DNA of 64,000 bases from Thinopyrum elongatum (taxonomy: Eukaryota > Streptophyta > Magnoliopsida > Poales > Poaceae): NCBI GenBank assembly GCA_011799875.1, contig CM022298.1:53931074-53995073 (forward strand), written 5' to 3'. Both the position numbers and the translations under genes were made by a program. The notes under the pieces are model-generated. The model was given only the letters and a program-made list of their open reading frames with translations, was not told the DNA's origin and made no database searches. The first letter of the stretch is position 1, and every line of letters begins with the position of its first letter. Below are positions 34,258 through 44,608 of the stretch, piece by piece.

Positions 34258-35499
34258 TGAACTTCAAAAATGCTACACCAGCAAGCTCTCACAACTCTCA
34301 GCATTTCATAGACAGTTGCGGAAAAAACACAATGAAAAACTCAAAGCAAAAATGCAACAATACTGGATGAAAACACATCTGCAGAACCTTATTTACAGCA
34401 AATTATGGTTCTGTCAAATCTGAAACATAATCTATGATGCTACACGCAATCCAGTACTACAAAAATTCACATAAACATGGAGGTATACAGGGCGAAATCA
34501 ACTAAATAAATCAGACATTGCTATGGCCTACACAGAATTTTGCTATGAAGAGAGATAAGTAAGTTCAGCAATGTTATGAGTTGCATAAAAATTCAGAAAC
34601 TCTGCAACCCCAGCAAAACTTATGAGCTACTGCTACGCCGGCGACCACCTGTCTCCGACTACGCCGGCGACCACCTGTCTCCGACTACGCCGGCGACCAC
34701 CTCTTCCTACTACACCGGCGACCTCCTCCTCCTAGTACAAAACTACCACCCCTCTCCTCCTACAACAGCAGCAGAGCACCACCATCCGTATCAGGGAGCA
34801 CAATGGACGAAACATTGCGGCGCAGCAAAAAACGCCGCCACGACGGCGCACCACCACCACCGCCCACCACCGCAACGGGAGCACAAAACCGCCGCCGTCT
34901 CTACCACCTCATCCCTCGATGTCATGGCGGCCAAAAATGGGGGGAAGGAGGAGAAATCACCGGGATCCGAGAGGAGATCCGTACCTGCTTGGGTATTGTC
35001 GGCGGCCGCCGCTGCTCTCGCAGACGTCGTCGGCGTCACGGCGTTGTCGTCGTCGCCGCCCTCCCAGATCCAGTCGTCGACGCCCTCCCAGCCCCGCGAG
35101 CACATGCTGCTGCTTCCAGTTGCAGGGACGTTTTCCTGAAACAACGGGTATGTTTCAGGAAATGGTCGCGGCAAGCTGGCTCTGTTTCAGAAAACGGACG
35201 AGCGTGACGTGGAAGCGGGGACGCTCTCGTCCATCCTATCAACAGACGATTCGACGGACGCGGAGCCGGCGGACGCGGCGCGCGTGATCGGTCGGGTGAA
35301 CGTAAGCTTTTCCGATTAAAAAAACATCTTCAATTCCTTGGGTGCTGATGAGTCTTTTTTTTTTGCGATGGGGTTGCTGATGAGTTTGCAAGGGTGCAGG
35401 GGCGCGTGAGAGTTTTTGCAATGTGGGGACAGCGGCCGCACACGCTTCAGTGGACCCACTTATCAGAGTAGTACTCCGGGCTAGGGTTTTCGTTTCCGC
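34258..35499. other. Non-genic spacer with 26-bp minisatellite, upstream of F-box gene
   Basis: A 26-bp unit beginning CTACGCCGGCGACCACCTGT is repeated at about 34633, 34659 and 34685, with a diverged fourth copy near 34708. The unit length is not a multiple of three, so the frame changes at each repeat, which argues against a coding role. The rest is GC-rich with overlapping spurious ORFs. A run of T lies at 35355-35365. Confidence 0.55.
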
Positions 35500-35568
35500 T
35501 TGGGCCTGCCGGGCGCCGCCGCTGATCCCGTCTCCACTCTCCTCGACTCCACCAAAACCACCTCGCCG

Positions 35569-36726
35569 ATGCTCCTCCGTTCTGGGCGGCGCCTGGCCGC
35601 CCAGGAAGAAGCGGCCCCGCCGAGGAGGAGAAGCAGGGCAAGGTCGGACTGGCTTGCCGGCTTCCCCGATGAGATCCTGCAGCAGGAGATCCTGGTCCGC
35701 CTCCCGGCCAAGTCCGTGCTCCGCTGCCGTGCCGTCTGCCGGTCCTGGCGCAGCCTCGCGTCCGACCCGGCCTTCCTCCTCGACCACCACCGCCGCCAGC
35801 CGGCGCTTCCCCTGATTAGGTCCTGCCGGATCTCCGACTCCGGCCGCGGCATCGAATCCCGCCTCAAGGCCATCCACCTCCGGTCCGCGAAGCTCGGCCC
35901 CGCTTTCCAGTTCCCATTCCGCGGCTCTTTCAGCGTCGTCGCGTCCTGCGACGGCCTCTTCGTCGTTGGCAACTACATCATCTGCAATCCGGCCACGCGC
36001 GAGTGGGCTGCCCTCCGGCAGGACGCCAAGCCCATAGGAAATATCTTCGCCCTCTTCCGGCACCAACCTTCAGGGGAGTTCCGTGTGATGTACTGGAAAA
36101 ATAACTCTATAGAGTTGATCTGTCGGCAGGAGTATTACATCCTCACCGTGGGAACCAACAATTCATGGCGCGTCAATTGTCCGTCAACGGAGGTTTTGGC
36201 CGAGGAACCGTCCATCTTGGGCGCGCCGGTCCTTCTCAATGGCAGCCTGCACATACACTGGAGGAGACGGTCAGGTGTCCGCTACCACTGGATACGGGTG
36301 TTTGACACAGTGGCAGAGACGTCGCGGCAAATGAGGCCGCCGCCTGTGAACCCCCGCCATGTTATGCACTTGCTTGACCTGGGTGGCAAGCTTGCTGCGT
36401 CCACCAGCAAGGATGGCATGACTGGGATGTCCATCTTTGTGCTTCAGGACCCTGAGCATGATGTTTGGGCATTCCAGTACCGGATCAACCTGCCGGTGAT
36501 GGAAATCAGGCGCTTCCAGGAGCAAGGTGATTGGTGGGCAAAGGTTGTCTCCGAGGAGGGGGACGTGCTTGTCAGCTGCTATGGCCATCTCCTGCAATGT
36601 GACAAGAAGGGTAATTTGGTAGCTAAATTCAAGTATGATGATGACATGCCGGTGGTCATTCCTCACAGGTTCAAAGAGAGTCTTATCCAGCATACATTTT
36701 TCCAAAAGACAAAGAGCAAGAATTGA
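35569..36726 (+). CDS. F-box protein with F-box-associated C-terminal region, 385 aa, intact
   Basis: The N-terminus is basic (MLLRSGRRLAAQ, then PPRRRSRARSD). An F-box follows at residues about 28-70, with FPDEILQQEILVRLPAKSV and [13 protein letters not shown]. The remainder is a beta-rich F-box-associated region ([44 protein letters not shown]). Such proteins bind SKP1 in SCF ubiquitin ligases, and the C-terminal part recruits the substrate; the target is unknown. The gene is single-exon. I prefer the ATG at 35569 over the in-frame ATG at 35500 because the minus-strand paralogue begins at the equivalent point (47832). Two damaged paralogues lie nearby (40330-42222 and 46676-47832), so this is the surviving local copy. 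Confidence 0.88.
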   Translation: MLLRSGRRLAAQEEAAPPRRRSRARSDWLAGFPDEILQQEILVRLPAKSVLRCRAVCRSWRSLASDPAFLLDHHRRQPALPLIRSCRISDSGRGIESRLKAIHLRSAKLGPAFQFPFRGSFSVVASCDGLFVVGNYIICNPATREWAALRQDAKPIGNIFALFRHQPSGEFRVMYWKNNSIELICRQEYYILTVGTNNSWRVNCPSTEVLAEEPSILGAPVLLNGSLHIHWRRRSGVRYHWIRVFDTVAETSRQMRPPPVNPRHVMHLLDLGGKLAASTSKDGMTGMSIFVLQDPEHDVWAFQYRINLPVMEIRRFQEQGDWWAKVVSEEGDVLVSCYGHLLQCDKKGNLVAKFKYDDDMPVVIPHRFKESLIQHTFFQKTKSKN

Positions 36727-36806
36727 TTCGTACCCGCTCCTGGATATCTGATTTCGCGCCATGTTAAATCTAAGTAAGTTTTTTATGCTACTTCTAAATT
36801 ATAACT

Positions 36807-38200
36807 AGCACGGTGTCCATGCAATTGTGCGGGAAACACCTTTAATCATCTTTAATTTATTATTTATGCATTATCATGTTATTTATAAGAACACAATCTC
36901 AGAAATGAATATGCATGCCACTCATATTTGCTATTTGATTATTAGATCGGTACATAGAATTAAAGCTGAGATTAAATGCTACCTGATGTAGTTGGGAAGA
37001 CTCTTTTATGTGTAATTATTACGCAAAATTAGTCTTTGGATCGTTAAGTGGTTGGTCATTTGCACATGATATTGATATATTAATATGCATAACTAATAGA
37101 GCCCACAATTTTCTGAATATGTTATAGAGCGGGGCTGGATGGTCATCTGTATTGAACCTACATTCTTTCTGCGTGTATGATATCAGACCACTGCACAGAA
37201 ATAGAGTTCAGAATAGGAGCCTGCCGATTGTTTATACGTGATATATATATATATATATATATTGGATCAGTACACGTAGATAAAGATTGCACTACCGGGT
37301 CAATTGTTGGTTTGCGTATTACGCGATTCATCATCGTACGTGTGATACTATATATCAATATGCAGAGTCAAGGTACATATCATGGGTTGTTGGACTTAAA
37401 CCTCAATTATGTATTGAATGAGTATAAAGTTACAAATATTACGAGTATCAGCCAATAATATTTAAGGTCTAAAAGGTTGATTATCTGATCATGTTAATTA
37501 CAGTTATGGCAATCCACCATTTGGGGTTTATCATAATAAGGACCTACCAGATCAGATGTCTAAGGATCTTTAGGTGTAGTTACAGAATTTATCGGTCATG
37601 ACCTACTTTGGTATAGTTATGAAGATTTATCAGCTATGTTCAAGGGCACTTATTGATGATCCATTGGTTATGATATGTGTGGTTACAATTATGACAATCT
37701 ATTGGTGTGATTTTAGGTAATCTATTAGGTACTATAATGATGACTATCGACTACCCTAACTTTATAAAAACCCTAAGCACAATATACTCAATAATTAGTT
37801 TGTAGTGTGTTTTGACTGAGTTATTATCTTTATTCGTTAGTAGCACAATTTGAACTGATGTCATTGTGTTGCTAACAAATAATAACTTTTTGTGTGTATT
37901 TATGAAGGTCTATGGGTTTCCCTGAAAAAAAAACGGTCTTTCGGTTGTAAGCTTATAAATATTTATTATTTTGATTTATCAATTGGTGAGGGAGTCCGAA
38001 CACGTCGACCAGATGGATCTTAATTATTACTAAGAATTTTGTTTTTTCTTTTTCATGCAAGAGCTTTCTGTGGTATCATTCACTCTTTTAGTGAGATTTA
38101 TAGCTGTCATCTAATTATAGAAGCAGCCAATAGTGGGCAGCCATTCACGTGGGACGAAACCTGCTGGACCATTACAACAATAAAGTCGATTTATTGCAAC
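36807..38200 (-). mobile_element. Insertion in the F-box 3' flank, probably a minus-strand Helitron
   Basis: Comparison with the minus-strand paralogue shows that the 3' flank is colinear up to about 36800 and resumes at about 38205. This leaves ~1.4 kb of extra A/T-rich DNA here. Its left edge, read on the minus strand, ends in a degenerate hairpin (CCCGCACAATTGCATGG) followed by ACACCGTG and CTAG then T, the Helitron 3' signature. The 5' end was not located precisely, so the right boundary is approximate. Confidence 0.5.
37241..37262. repeat. (AT)n microsatellite
   Basis: Eleven AT dinucleotides in a row. Confidence 0.95.
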
Positions 38201-38520
38201 TTTCTTGCTTAGCAATATTGGAAATATCAAAACTTTGAAATTGACTTTGGATTTTCATCAACTCATTATAGATAATGGATACTATCTGTTCATTTTGTAT
38301 CTTCTGATTTTGATCGTACCGCTGAGGTCTACCTATCCCCATATTCACTGATTCATATCAGCCAGAAAATTGATACATTCAGTTTATGTTGTTGCGAACT
38401 CATAAATTTTTTTTTATGGAAGACACGCATCTGTTTGTGATTACAGACACATCTACATTTTATTCATATAAACAGATGATTATATCTTTTGTGTTTTGCA
38501 CATTCAGAATTTCTGTCAGT
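38201..38520. repeat. Right arm flank of inverted F-box duplication (copy A)
   Basis: The segment containing TTCTGATTTTGATC, CCGCTGAGGTCTACCTATC and ATCTGTTTGTGATTACAGA matches the reverse complement of about 46160-46490, downstream of the minus-strand F-box pseudogene. It is 3' flank shared by the two paralogues. Confidence 0.8.
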
Positions 38521-39172
38521 TACTTTGCCATTCATGATGTATGAAGCTAACCTTAGCTTTGAAGCTTTCACTGAATTGTTATGTGGGAACACTTGGATCA
38601 CCGGGTGCACTATTATATAGTTATAAACAAGGTGGTTGTTCCGTCCAGACTCTATGCTGCAAGTAATTTGCAAGACTGACAAATTCGATGGATTAATTCC
38701 GTTATCATTAATCTGAGCCTCTTGTGGGTTGATGCCTCTTTTGTTTCAACTCCTTAATTGCAGATAGACCAATAAAGGAAATAAAGGGTTACGAATAGGA
38801 AATAGTACCGCAACCTGTGTCCCACTCCTACTGTTCAGCTGTTTGTTTTAGGGCGGGCAGCAGTGTGAGCTCTTATTCGAGCCGGCTATTCAATCCCACT
38901 ATTGAGATGCTCAGTTGACTATTTTATTGATATTTGAATGTTGGGTTAGTGTTATGCAAAAAATATATTTATTTCGGTTGTTTACAATTGGTGCTACAAC
39001 CTCAGTGAGATATCCTCCCACTGTATGAATATCTTGCTTTAAGCTTACCCCTGCATAGACCTAAACTGTCCATGGATATAAATTTGACTTCAAGGCTCTT
39101 AAGCTTCAACACATTCATCTTGTTTAACTTAGTGAACCTGATTCTTACTCTGGCTCTATTTTGCTTCTTTCA
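38521..39172. other. Non-genic A/T-rich DNA
   Basis: I see no ORF, RNA or repeat signature in this stretch. Confidence 0.5.
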
Positions 39173-39622
39173 GGCGATGCTGGAGTACCTCAATTGGTGC
39201 ACATATGTCTAGGAGATGAGAAGGTTGATCTGTATGTTCACCTGCCCCAACTTGCTTGGGACAAAAGGCTTTGTTGTTGTTGTTGTTGTCGCTGTCGTTG
39301 TTGTTGTTGTCTTTTTTGTTGTTGTTGTCGTCGTCATCGTCGTGGTGGTTGTCGTTGTGGTTGTCGTCGTCGTTGTTGTTGTTGTCGTTGTCGTTGTTGT
39401 TGTCGTCGTCGTTGTTGTTGTTGTTCACCTTTCCTGTTTATCAACTCATGTGAAAGGTCGAGGCACTGGCGATGTTGGAGTACTTCAATTGCTGCTCCTA
39501 TGTTTAGGTGTCCTCTGCTACAGTTATTTTCAACTGTCCTGTTCGCCTAGCGCAACTTGCCTGGGACAAAATGTTTTGTTGTTGTTCACCTCTCCTGTTT
39601 ATCAACTTATGTTAAAGGTTTA
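39173..39622 (+). repeat. Two tandem SINE/LINE-tail-like units with (TTG)n tracts
   Basis: Unit 1 (39173 to about 39440) has GGCGATGCTGGAGTACCTC and ends TTGCTTGGGACAAAAGGCTT, followed by ~150 bp of TTG/TCG triplets. Unit 2 (about 39460-39622) repeats GGCGATGTTGGAGTACTTC and TTGCCTGGGACAAAATG with a short TTG run. The GGGACAAAAGGCTTTGTTG tail is that of grass Au-type SINEs and RTE-type LINEs, as I recall. The triplet tract gives long simple-sequence ORFs on both strands that are not genes. Confidence 0.6.
39270..39424. repeat. Imperfect (TTG/TCG)n microsatellite
   Basis: About 50 triplets of mostly TTG with interspersed TCG, TCA and TGG. It encodes homopolymer-like runs (poly-Val, Leu or Cys; poly-Asn/Asp on the other strand) and is not protein coding. 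Confidence 0.9.
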
Positions 39623-40329
39623 GGCGCTGCCATGCTATGATCCTCTTTTGCCATATATGTGTTATGTGTTTTTTTATCAGCCTATGTTACTAGGATTCTG
39701 GTGTATGTGGCCTCAAGTGAAAAGTTGAAACGTCGTGGTACGGGTGGGGGGCTTCTTAGCAGATTCAAACCACACAAGTAATTGGTGGTGATTTAGATAG
39801 AAATAAAAAAAATGGTTTAGGGCAGAACAAGAGAGGGATACAAGCAAAGACAGGACTACCGGTTCCAAAACGAAAAGGACAGTAGTAGGTCTCTGTTCTG
39901 TGAGATTTCTGTGAGATGGACATGCTTGTCTTGTACTACTGTTGGGTCCAACTCCTCTTGCCTGCATGCAGTACACTAGCGGCGATAGTCCTACGCTGAG
40001 TAGTCAGGATTGATTATTGTAGAATTCTGGATGCAAGGTAGACCAAGTTGGCAGGACAGTAGCTAAAACTGCATCCTTCCTCCCCTGAATTGAAAATTGT
40101 AGGTTAGGATCATGGTTCTAGATAGCGCGTTTAGAAGAGGTCCTGCGCTAAGGGTCTTTGTTTCAAACACATGAACACACATTTTAAATAGCGCGCTATA
40201 GCGTTTAGAAAAGGTACGCCGCTAAGGCGCGCTATTTAAAAATTCTTTCATAAATTACCCCAACAAATACACAGCACATCAGTCTCCTCGTTCACTCCAG
40301 ACAAGTCAGTCCCTTGGAGTCCTCGAAAA

Positions 40330-42222
40330 TGGCGTAGGAGCCTTTATAACTGCATTCTTCCACCAGTACAACACCATGGCAACCTGCACTGGGAAATGGG
40401 ACGGTCCTATGGGTTTACCGACACCGTCCGCTGCGACAGCATTGGTTTTTGACATGGTGGCAGAGACATTCCGGTGGATGCAACGCCCCGCACTGCTAGG
40501 TCCTTCGGCGTGGCTGCTAGAGATGGACGGCGCACTAGCTTTGTCCAGCACCGTTGAAGATTTGGCCTTTGTAGATGTTTGGGTGATGCAGGACTACGAG
40601 GCTGTGGTCGAAAGAAGTCCACATAACCCCCAGTGTTTCACAAACGGGCCAATTTACCCCCTGAGCTCTAAAACCGGGTATTAAACCCCTGAGCTTTTCT
40701 AAACCATGTGAATCACCCCCTGATCCCGATTTGAGTGGTTTCGTAGGCGGTTTTGTTGACGTGGCAAGGTTGCAGGTACCACGGCAACTCGGCACAGTTT
40801 CTCTCTCCCCCTCCCATCCTTATGCCATGGCCGTGTATATGGCGTCGCTCACGTCCTCCCGCCCAAACCACTCGTTGAACGGCACAGACCACAGAGGTCC
40901 CATACTCCCGTGAGAACATTGCAGCGTTGAGGTACTGATGAAAAGCAGCACCAGCCAGCAGCCGGCTGTATTTTGGCTTTGATGCAATCTCGGCTTGCCA
41001 TTGAGTCCCTTGTGCACCGTAGTTGCCTCAGTGTCGCTCTCACCGGCCACGTCCACTGTTAGAGCTAATAATGGTTACGTTAAGTTCTATAAAGGCTCAG
41101 ACTTGCAGCACGTACTTCTTGTGTTTACGTCAGTGCTTGTCCTGGAATCAGTCCAGCAGGTCTGTACGTGCGTATTGTATCCGAAGGACCTTGCGTTGTA
41201 GCCGAAAGAAATTACGTGCGCCTCGCGAGCGACGCTCTGGTTCTTCGCTGCTTCCTGCGCCAATGACCTACTCGCCGACGGCCTCGACCGCCCTACCAGT
41301 CTGCCTCGGAGAGCTTGAGTACGAGGCACTGCCGTGCTGGTCACGGACGGCGAGGGGTCGCCAAGGCCAGAACTTGCGTCGGTTGGCAGGTTGCTCGCGC
41401 ATTGCGGCGCGGCCGCCGCATCCACGGAGGAGGTGCTCGACGGCGCAGAAGGCCACGAACCCTAGCGGGCATGCTGGCCTCGTGCTGCCTGGCTACACAG
41501 CAACCACGGGAGGCTCATCACCAAGAAGGTCACATAGTTAGAAGAATGGAACTCGGCGAGCTGCGTGGCAATGTCAGGCATAGACGCGAGCGTCCCGAGT
41601 GGCGAGACACTCGCTCGTGCTCGGATGAGAATGGACGAGGCCGGGTGCAGCTTAAGAACGAGGTGCACCGTGCCACATCACCAAAACTGCCTGCAAAACC
41701 ACTCTAATCAGGGCTTAGGGGATGATTCACATGGTTTTGGAAAATTTAGGGGGTTAAATACCCGGTTTTAGACCTCAGGGGGTAAACTAGTCGGTTTGTG
41801 AAACCCTGGGGGGTTATTTGGACTTCTTTCGGCTGAGGTCTGGGCGTTCAAGTTCTGAATTAACTTGTCGGAGATGGCAGCATCGTTACCGGTCCATTCC
41901 TTGCTACACCTGCCCGGTTCATCATCAAGTGGATACAACTGCCCCAAGGTGGCGGCGGTCAACGATCGTGAGCTGCAGATCATGCTTCCTGGGGATGGAT
42001 GTCTGTTGCATTGTGACATTGATGGCAAGTTCTTACTTTTTGTGCAAAGTAAAGATGTCGATTACTTGGGGTTCTCTTCCAGGTCTGTGGGATGTTCCAC
42101 ATGGGATGAATGTTTGCTTACTCCGCATTTACTCCGAGAGAACATGTTTCCCCTTCCATCCTTCGAATTGCGAGAAGAAGATGGTGTGAGCAACCCCCAT
42201 CCATTTATCCTAGCCTCCTAGT
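40330..42222 (+). pseudogene. F-box paralogue fragment (F-box-associated region only), split by a Mutator-like element
   Basis: 40330-40609 encodes FDMVAETFRWMQRP, a leucine-rich LLEMDGALALSS segment and VDVWVMQDYE. These line up in order with FDTVAETSRQMRPP, LLDLGGKLAASTS and FVLQDPEHDVW of the intact gene at 35569. After the insertion, 41841-42222 continues with LHCDIDGKFLLFVQS and a FELREEDGVSNPHPFILAS end. The N-terminal F-box itself is absent, and codon-level similarity to the intact gene is low. This is an older family member cut off at its 5' side and then interrupted at 40609/41831. Confidence 0.7.
40610..41830. mobile_element. Mutator-like (MULE/MITE) element, 1221 bp, with ~150-bp terminal inverted repeats
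   Basis: The left end GAAAGAAGTCCACATAACC and the reverse complement of the right end GAAAGAAGTCCAAATAACC match, and similarity continues for ~150 bp (CACAAACGGGCCAATTTACC, AACCATGTGAATCA and so on). The element is flanked by near-identical direct repeats GGCTGTGGTC (40600-40609) and GGCTGAGGTC (41831-41840), a 9-10-bp duplication as expected for Mutator-like elements. The ~900-bp interior is GC-rich and unlike the ends. It may be a captured host gene fragment (Pack-MULE), but I do not recognise the source. Confidence 0.85.
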
Positions 42223-42325
42223 CTTAGGGATGTTGTTCTTCTCATAAGGCTCCGGCGCCGTTTTCTTTTGTTCTTGTTGTTGGTAGTACTGAATATCTTA
42301 GATGTTTGCAGTAGCATCTGACATA

Positions 42326-42349
42326 CTCCCTATCATATGATAGGGAGTA
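42326..42349. repeat. 24-bp perfect palindrome
   Basis: ACTCCCTATCATATGATAGGGAGT is its own reverse complement. A partial second copy (ACTCCCTATCATG) follows about 47 bp later. It is probably the relic of a small MITE with paired ends. Confidence 0.7.
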
Positions 42350-42734
42350 GTATCATCATATGGTGCTCATTAACTACTCCCTATCATGTATGTTCTGAAG
42401 TCTAAAGTATGGGGAATTGGTCTATGTAACTGACTTGGATGAATGATCAAGAAATGCAATTATAATTTGAAATGTCAATGTGCATTGCATGCTTCTCCAT
42501 ACTACCGAGCACGGTAGCATTACCTTAGGAAGGGATGAGCAAGATACGAAGTTTTGTGTTTATGAATTCATGGCCATTATATTTACTCACGGGGATAACG
42601 TACATGATTACTAATGTACTTTAAGTTGGTAGACACAAGGGTGAAGAAGTATAACTTGGTAAGCACAGCAGGTGAACATAAAGATTGATCTTCCCACTGT
42701 AGCAAACGAAGTCAACAATTGAGGTACTCAAAAC

Positions 42735-44360
42735 CATTGCCTGAAAGCAGCAAACAGAGAGTAAGTTGCACAGATCAATGAATTGAAGCTTCAAGTCATT
42801 TATACCCATAGAAGCTTAGATTTGTGCAGAGGTCAGCACATGAGCCTCGGAATAAAGAGTAGTGTAATTAATCCATCAGAATTGTCTATCATGCAAAATT
42901 CAGCATAAAATCCACACTGAACAGCGACCTAGTTATAATAGTGAACGCTGTTGTCAGTTTTCTGCATCTTCTCCTATTTTATACTGGTCAGACCAATTCT
43001 ACCTCAGGACCTCAATTTTTTCTCTGCCAAGTCATGAATAAACTGACCATATGCTCCCAGTAAACTTGCCAAATCGCTTCTCACAACAATCCAGATCAGC
43101 AATCGACGGATCTAGCTCAGCCAGATTCATAGGTTTCTGCGTGCATGAGTGATTCCTGTTCATAGTACTAATTTTATATTCGTGCTTAATCAGCTGCATC
43201 ATGGGGTGGAAGTCATGTAATAATTGACTAATGGGGTTTTTCTTTGACTGAAAGAAAACCATATGGTCCAGAAATCCTAGTACAAACTACTGCTGAAAGT
43301 AAACAACCATAAACGAGAACGTCATGATGATAAGATTATACATGAGCAGCACCAGCGCTGCAACCAGCAAGGCTAAGCCAAAAGGGGCACACTACTCGCT
43401 GAGCAAAACGGCATTACCAGCAGCAACCAAACTTCAGAGAGACGAAACGAAGCGCAAAAGCTACAAAACATAAACACGGCATAGAGTCTTCATATAAAGA
43501 GGATCAAAGACCAGAGGCAGCCACCGTCTTCACAGCAACAAAGCGAAGTAGGAAAAAGCTCCTCGTCATCACTAGCATCTTTGTTTCCAGCCACCAATTC
43601 TTAGCACAACATGTCTCCAGCCCTGCGACGACTTGTACACTTCACTTGCTACTCGTTGATTGACTAATGGGATAGAGAATGATAAACCAATTCTGTAGCA
43701 AAGAACTACGCACTAGACATGGGCAACAATTCAAGTACTTCACCATTGCCTGAAAGCAGCAAGTAGAGCCAGAGTAAGAGTCAGTAAGTTAAACAGATCA
43801 ATGAACTGAAACTTAAAGTCGGTTATATACATGGAGGTCTAGATCTGTGCATGGGTCTGCTCAAAGCGTGATACACACACAGTGAAAATAAATTTAACTG
43901 AGAGGCTGCAGTACAACTGTAAACAACAACAACAAAATCTATACAAGGAAGCTGAAACAAAGGAGGCATCAACAGCACAGGAGCCTTAGAAAAAGAGTAA
44001 TAATGGAATTAGTCCATCAGAACTGTCTATCATGCAAATTTCAGCATAAAGTCTGAACTGAACAGCAAGCTAGTTGCCCTGTTGTCAGTCTTCTGCAACT
44101 CTTTTATACTAGTCAGACCAGTTCTATGTCAGCACCTCGATTCCTCTGTCATCCCACGAATAAACTGAGAAGACACTACCAGTAAATAACTTGCCAAGTT
44201 GCGGATCTCATGACAATCTAGATAAGCAACCGGCAGATCAAGCTCCCTCAAATTCGTCAGATTCTGCGTGCGTGAGCGCTTCCTGTTCATAGTACTAAAT
44301 TCCTAATTTGATATTCGTGCTTAATCAGCTGCATCACGGGGTGATTGACTAATAATGGGA
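42735..44360. repeat. Tandem duplication of an A/T-rich segment (~1.0-1.1 kb spacing)
   Basis: The phrases CATTGCCTGAAAGCAGCAA, CAGATCAATGAA(T/C)TGAA, TCAGCATAAA(A/G)TC and CCTGTTCATAGTACTAA occur in the same order at 42735-43265 and 43745-44360. An unmatched middle section lies at about 43270-43740. No coding content is visible. It lies directly upstream of the glycosyltransferase gene and may be part of its 5' region history. Confidence 0.75.
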
Positions 44361-44411
44361 TAAACAAAGAAAGATCAAGTCTAGTCAACTGTTGTATTAA
44401 TTGCCCAAACG

Positions 44412-44608
44412 TCTCGAGATCTCCTTTCCTTTTTTTCTCTTTGTTTTGACAGAAGAAGATCTGAAATCTTGGCATTGTTGCGCATCAAAGTACAATTCAT
44501 AAGTACTCCTAATACCACAGGGTACCATTGTACTGTGCTCTGCGCTCTTGGAAGCTGAGACTGTCTAACAGTTTGGAATTTCTGTTCCATCACCAGTAGG
44601 CAGCAGCA
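44412..44608 (+). promoter_or_regulatory. 5' flank of the glycosyltransferase gene (source copy of 28001-28206)
   Basis: This segment, ending at the ATG at 44609, is nearly identical to 28001-28206. Conservation stops at the same upstream point in both, so the duplicated unit began here. No clear TATA box was found. Confidence 0.6.

Noticed and set aside
34576..35207. ORFs around the 26-bp minisatellite
   Set aside because: The repeat unit is not a multiple of three, so the frame changes at each unit. No known domain is present.
39156..39623. Poly-Asn/Asp and poly-Val ORFs
   Set aside because: They are translations of a TTG/TCG triplet repeat, not proteins.
40120..40250. AGCGCGCTAT/TTTAAATAGCGC repeats as a separate transposon
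   Set aside because: The short inverted words are suggestive, but no termini or target duplication could be fixed.
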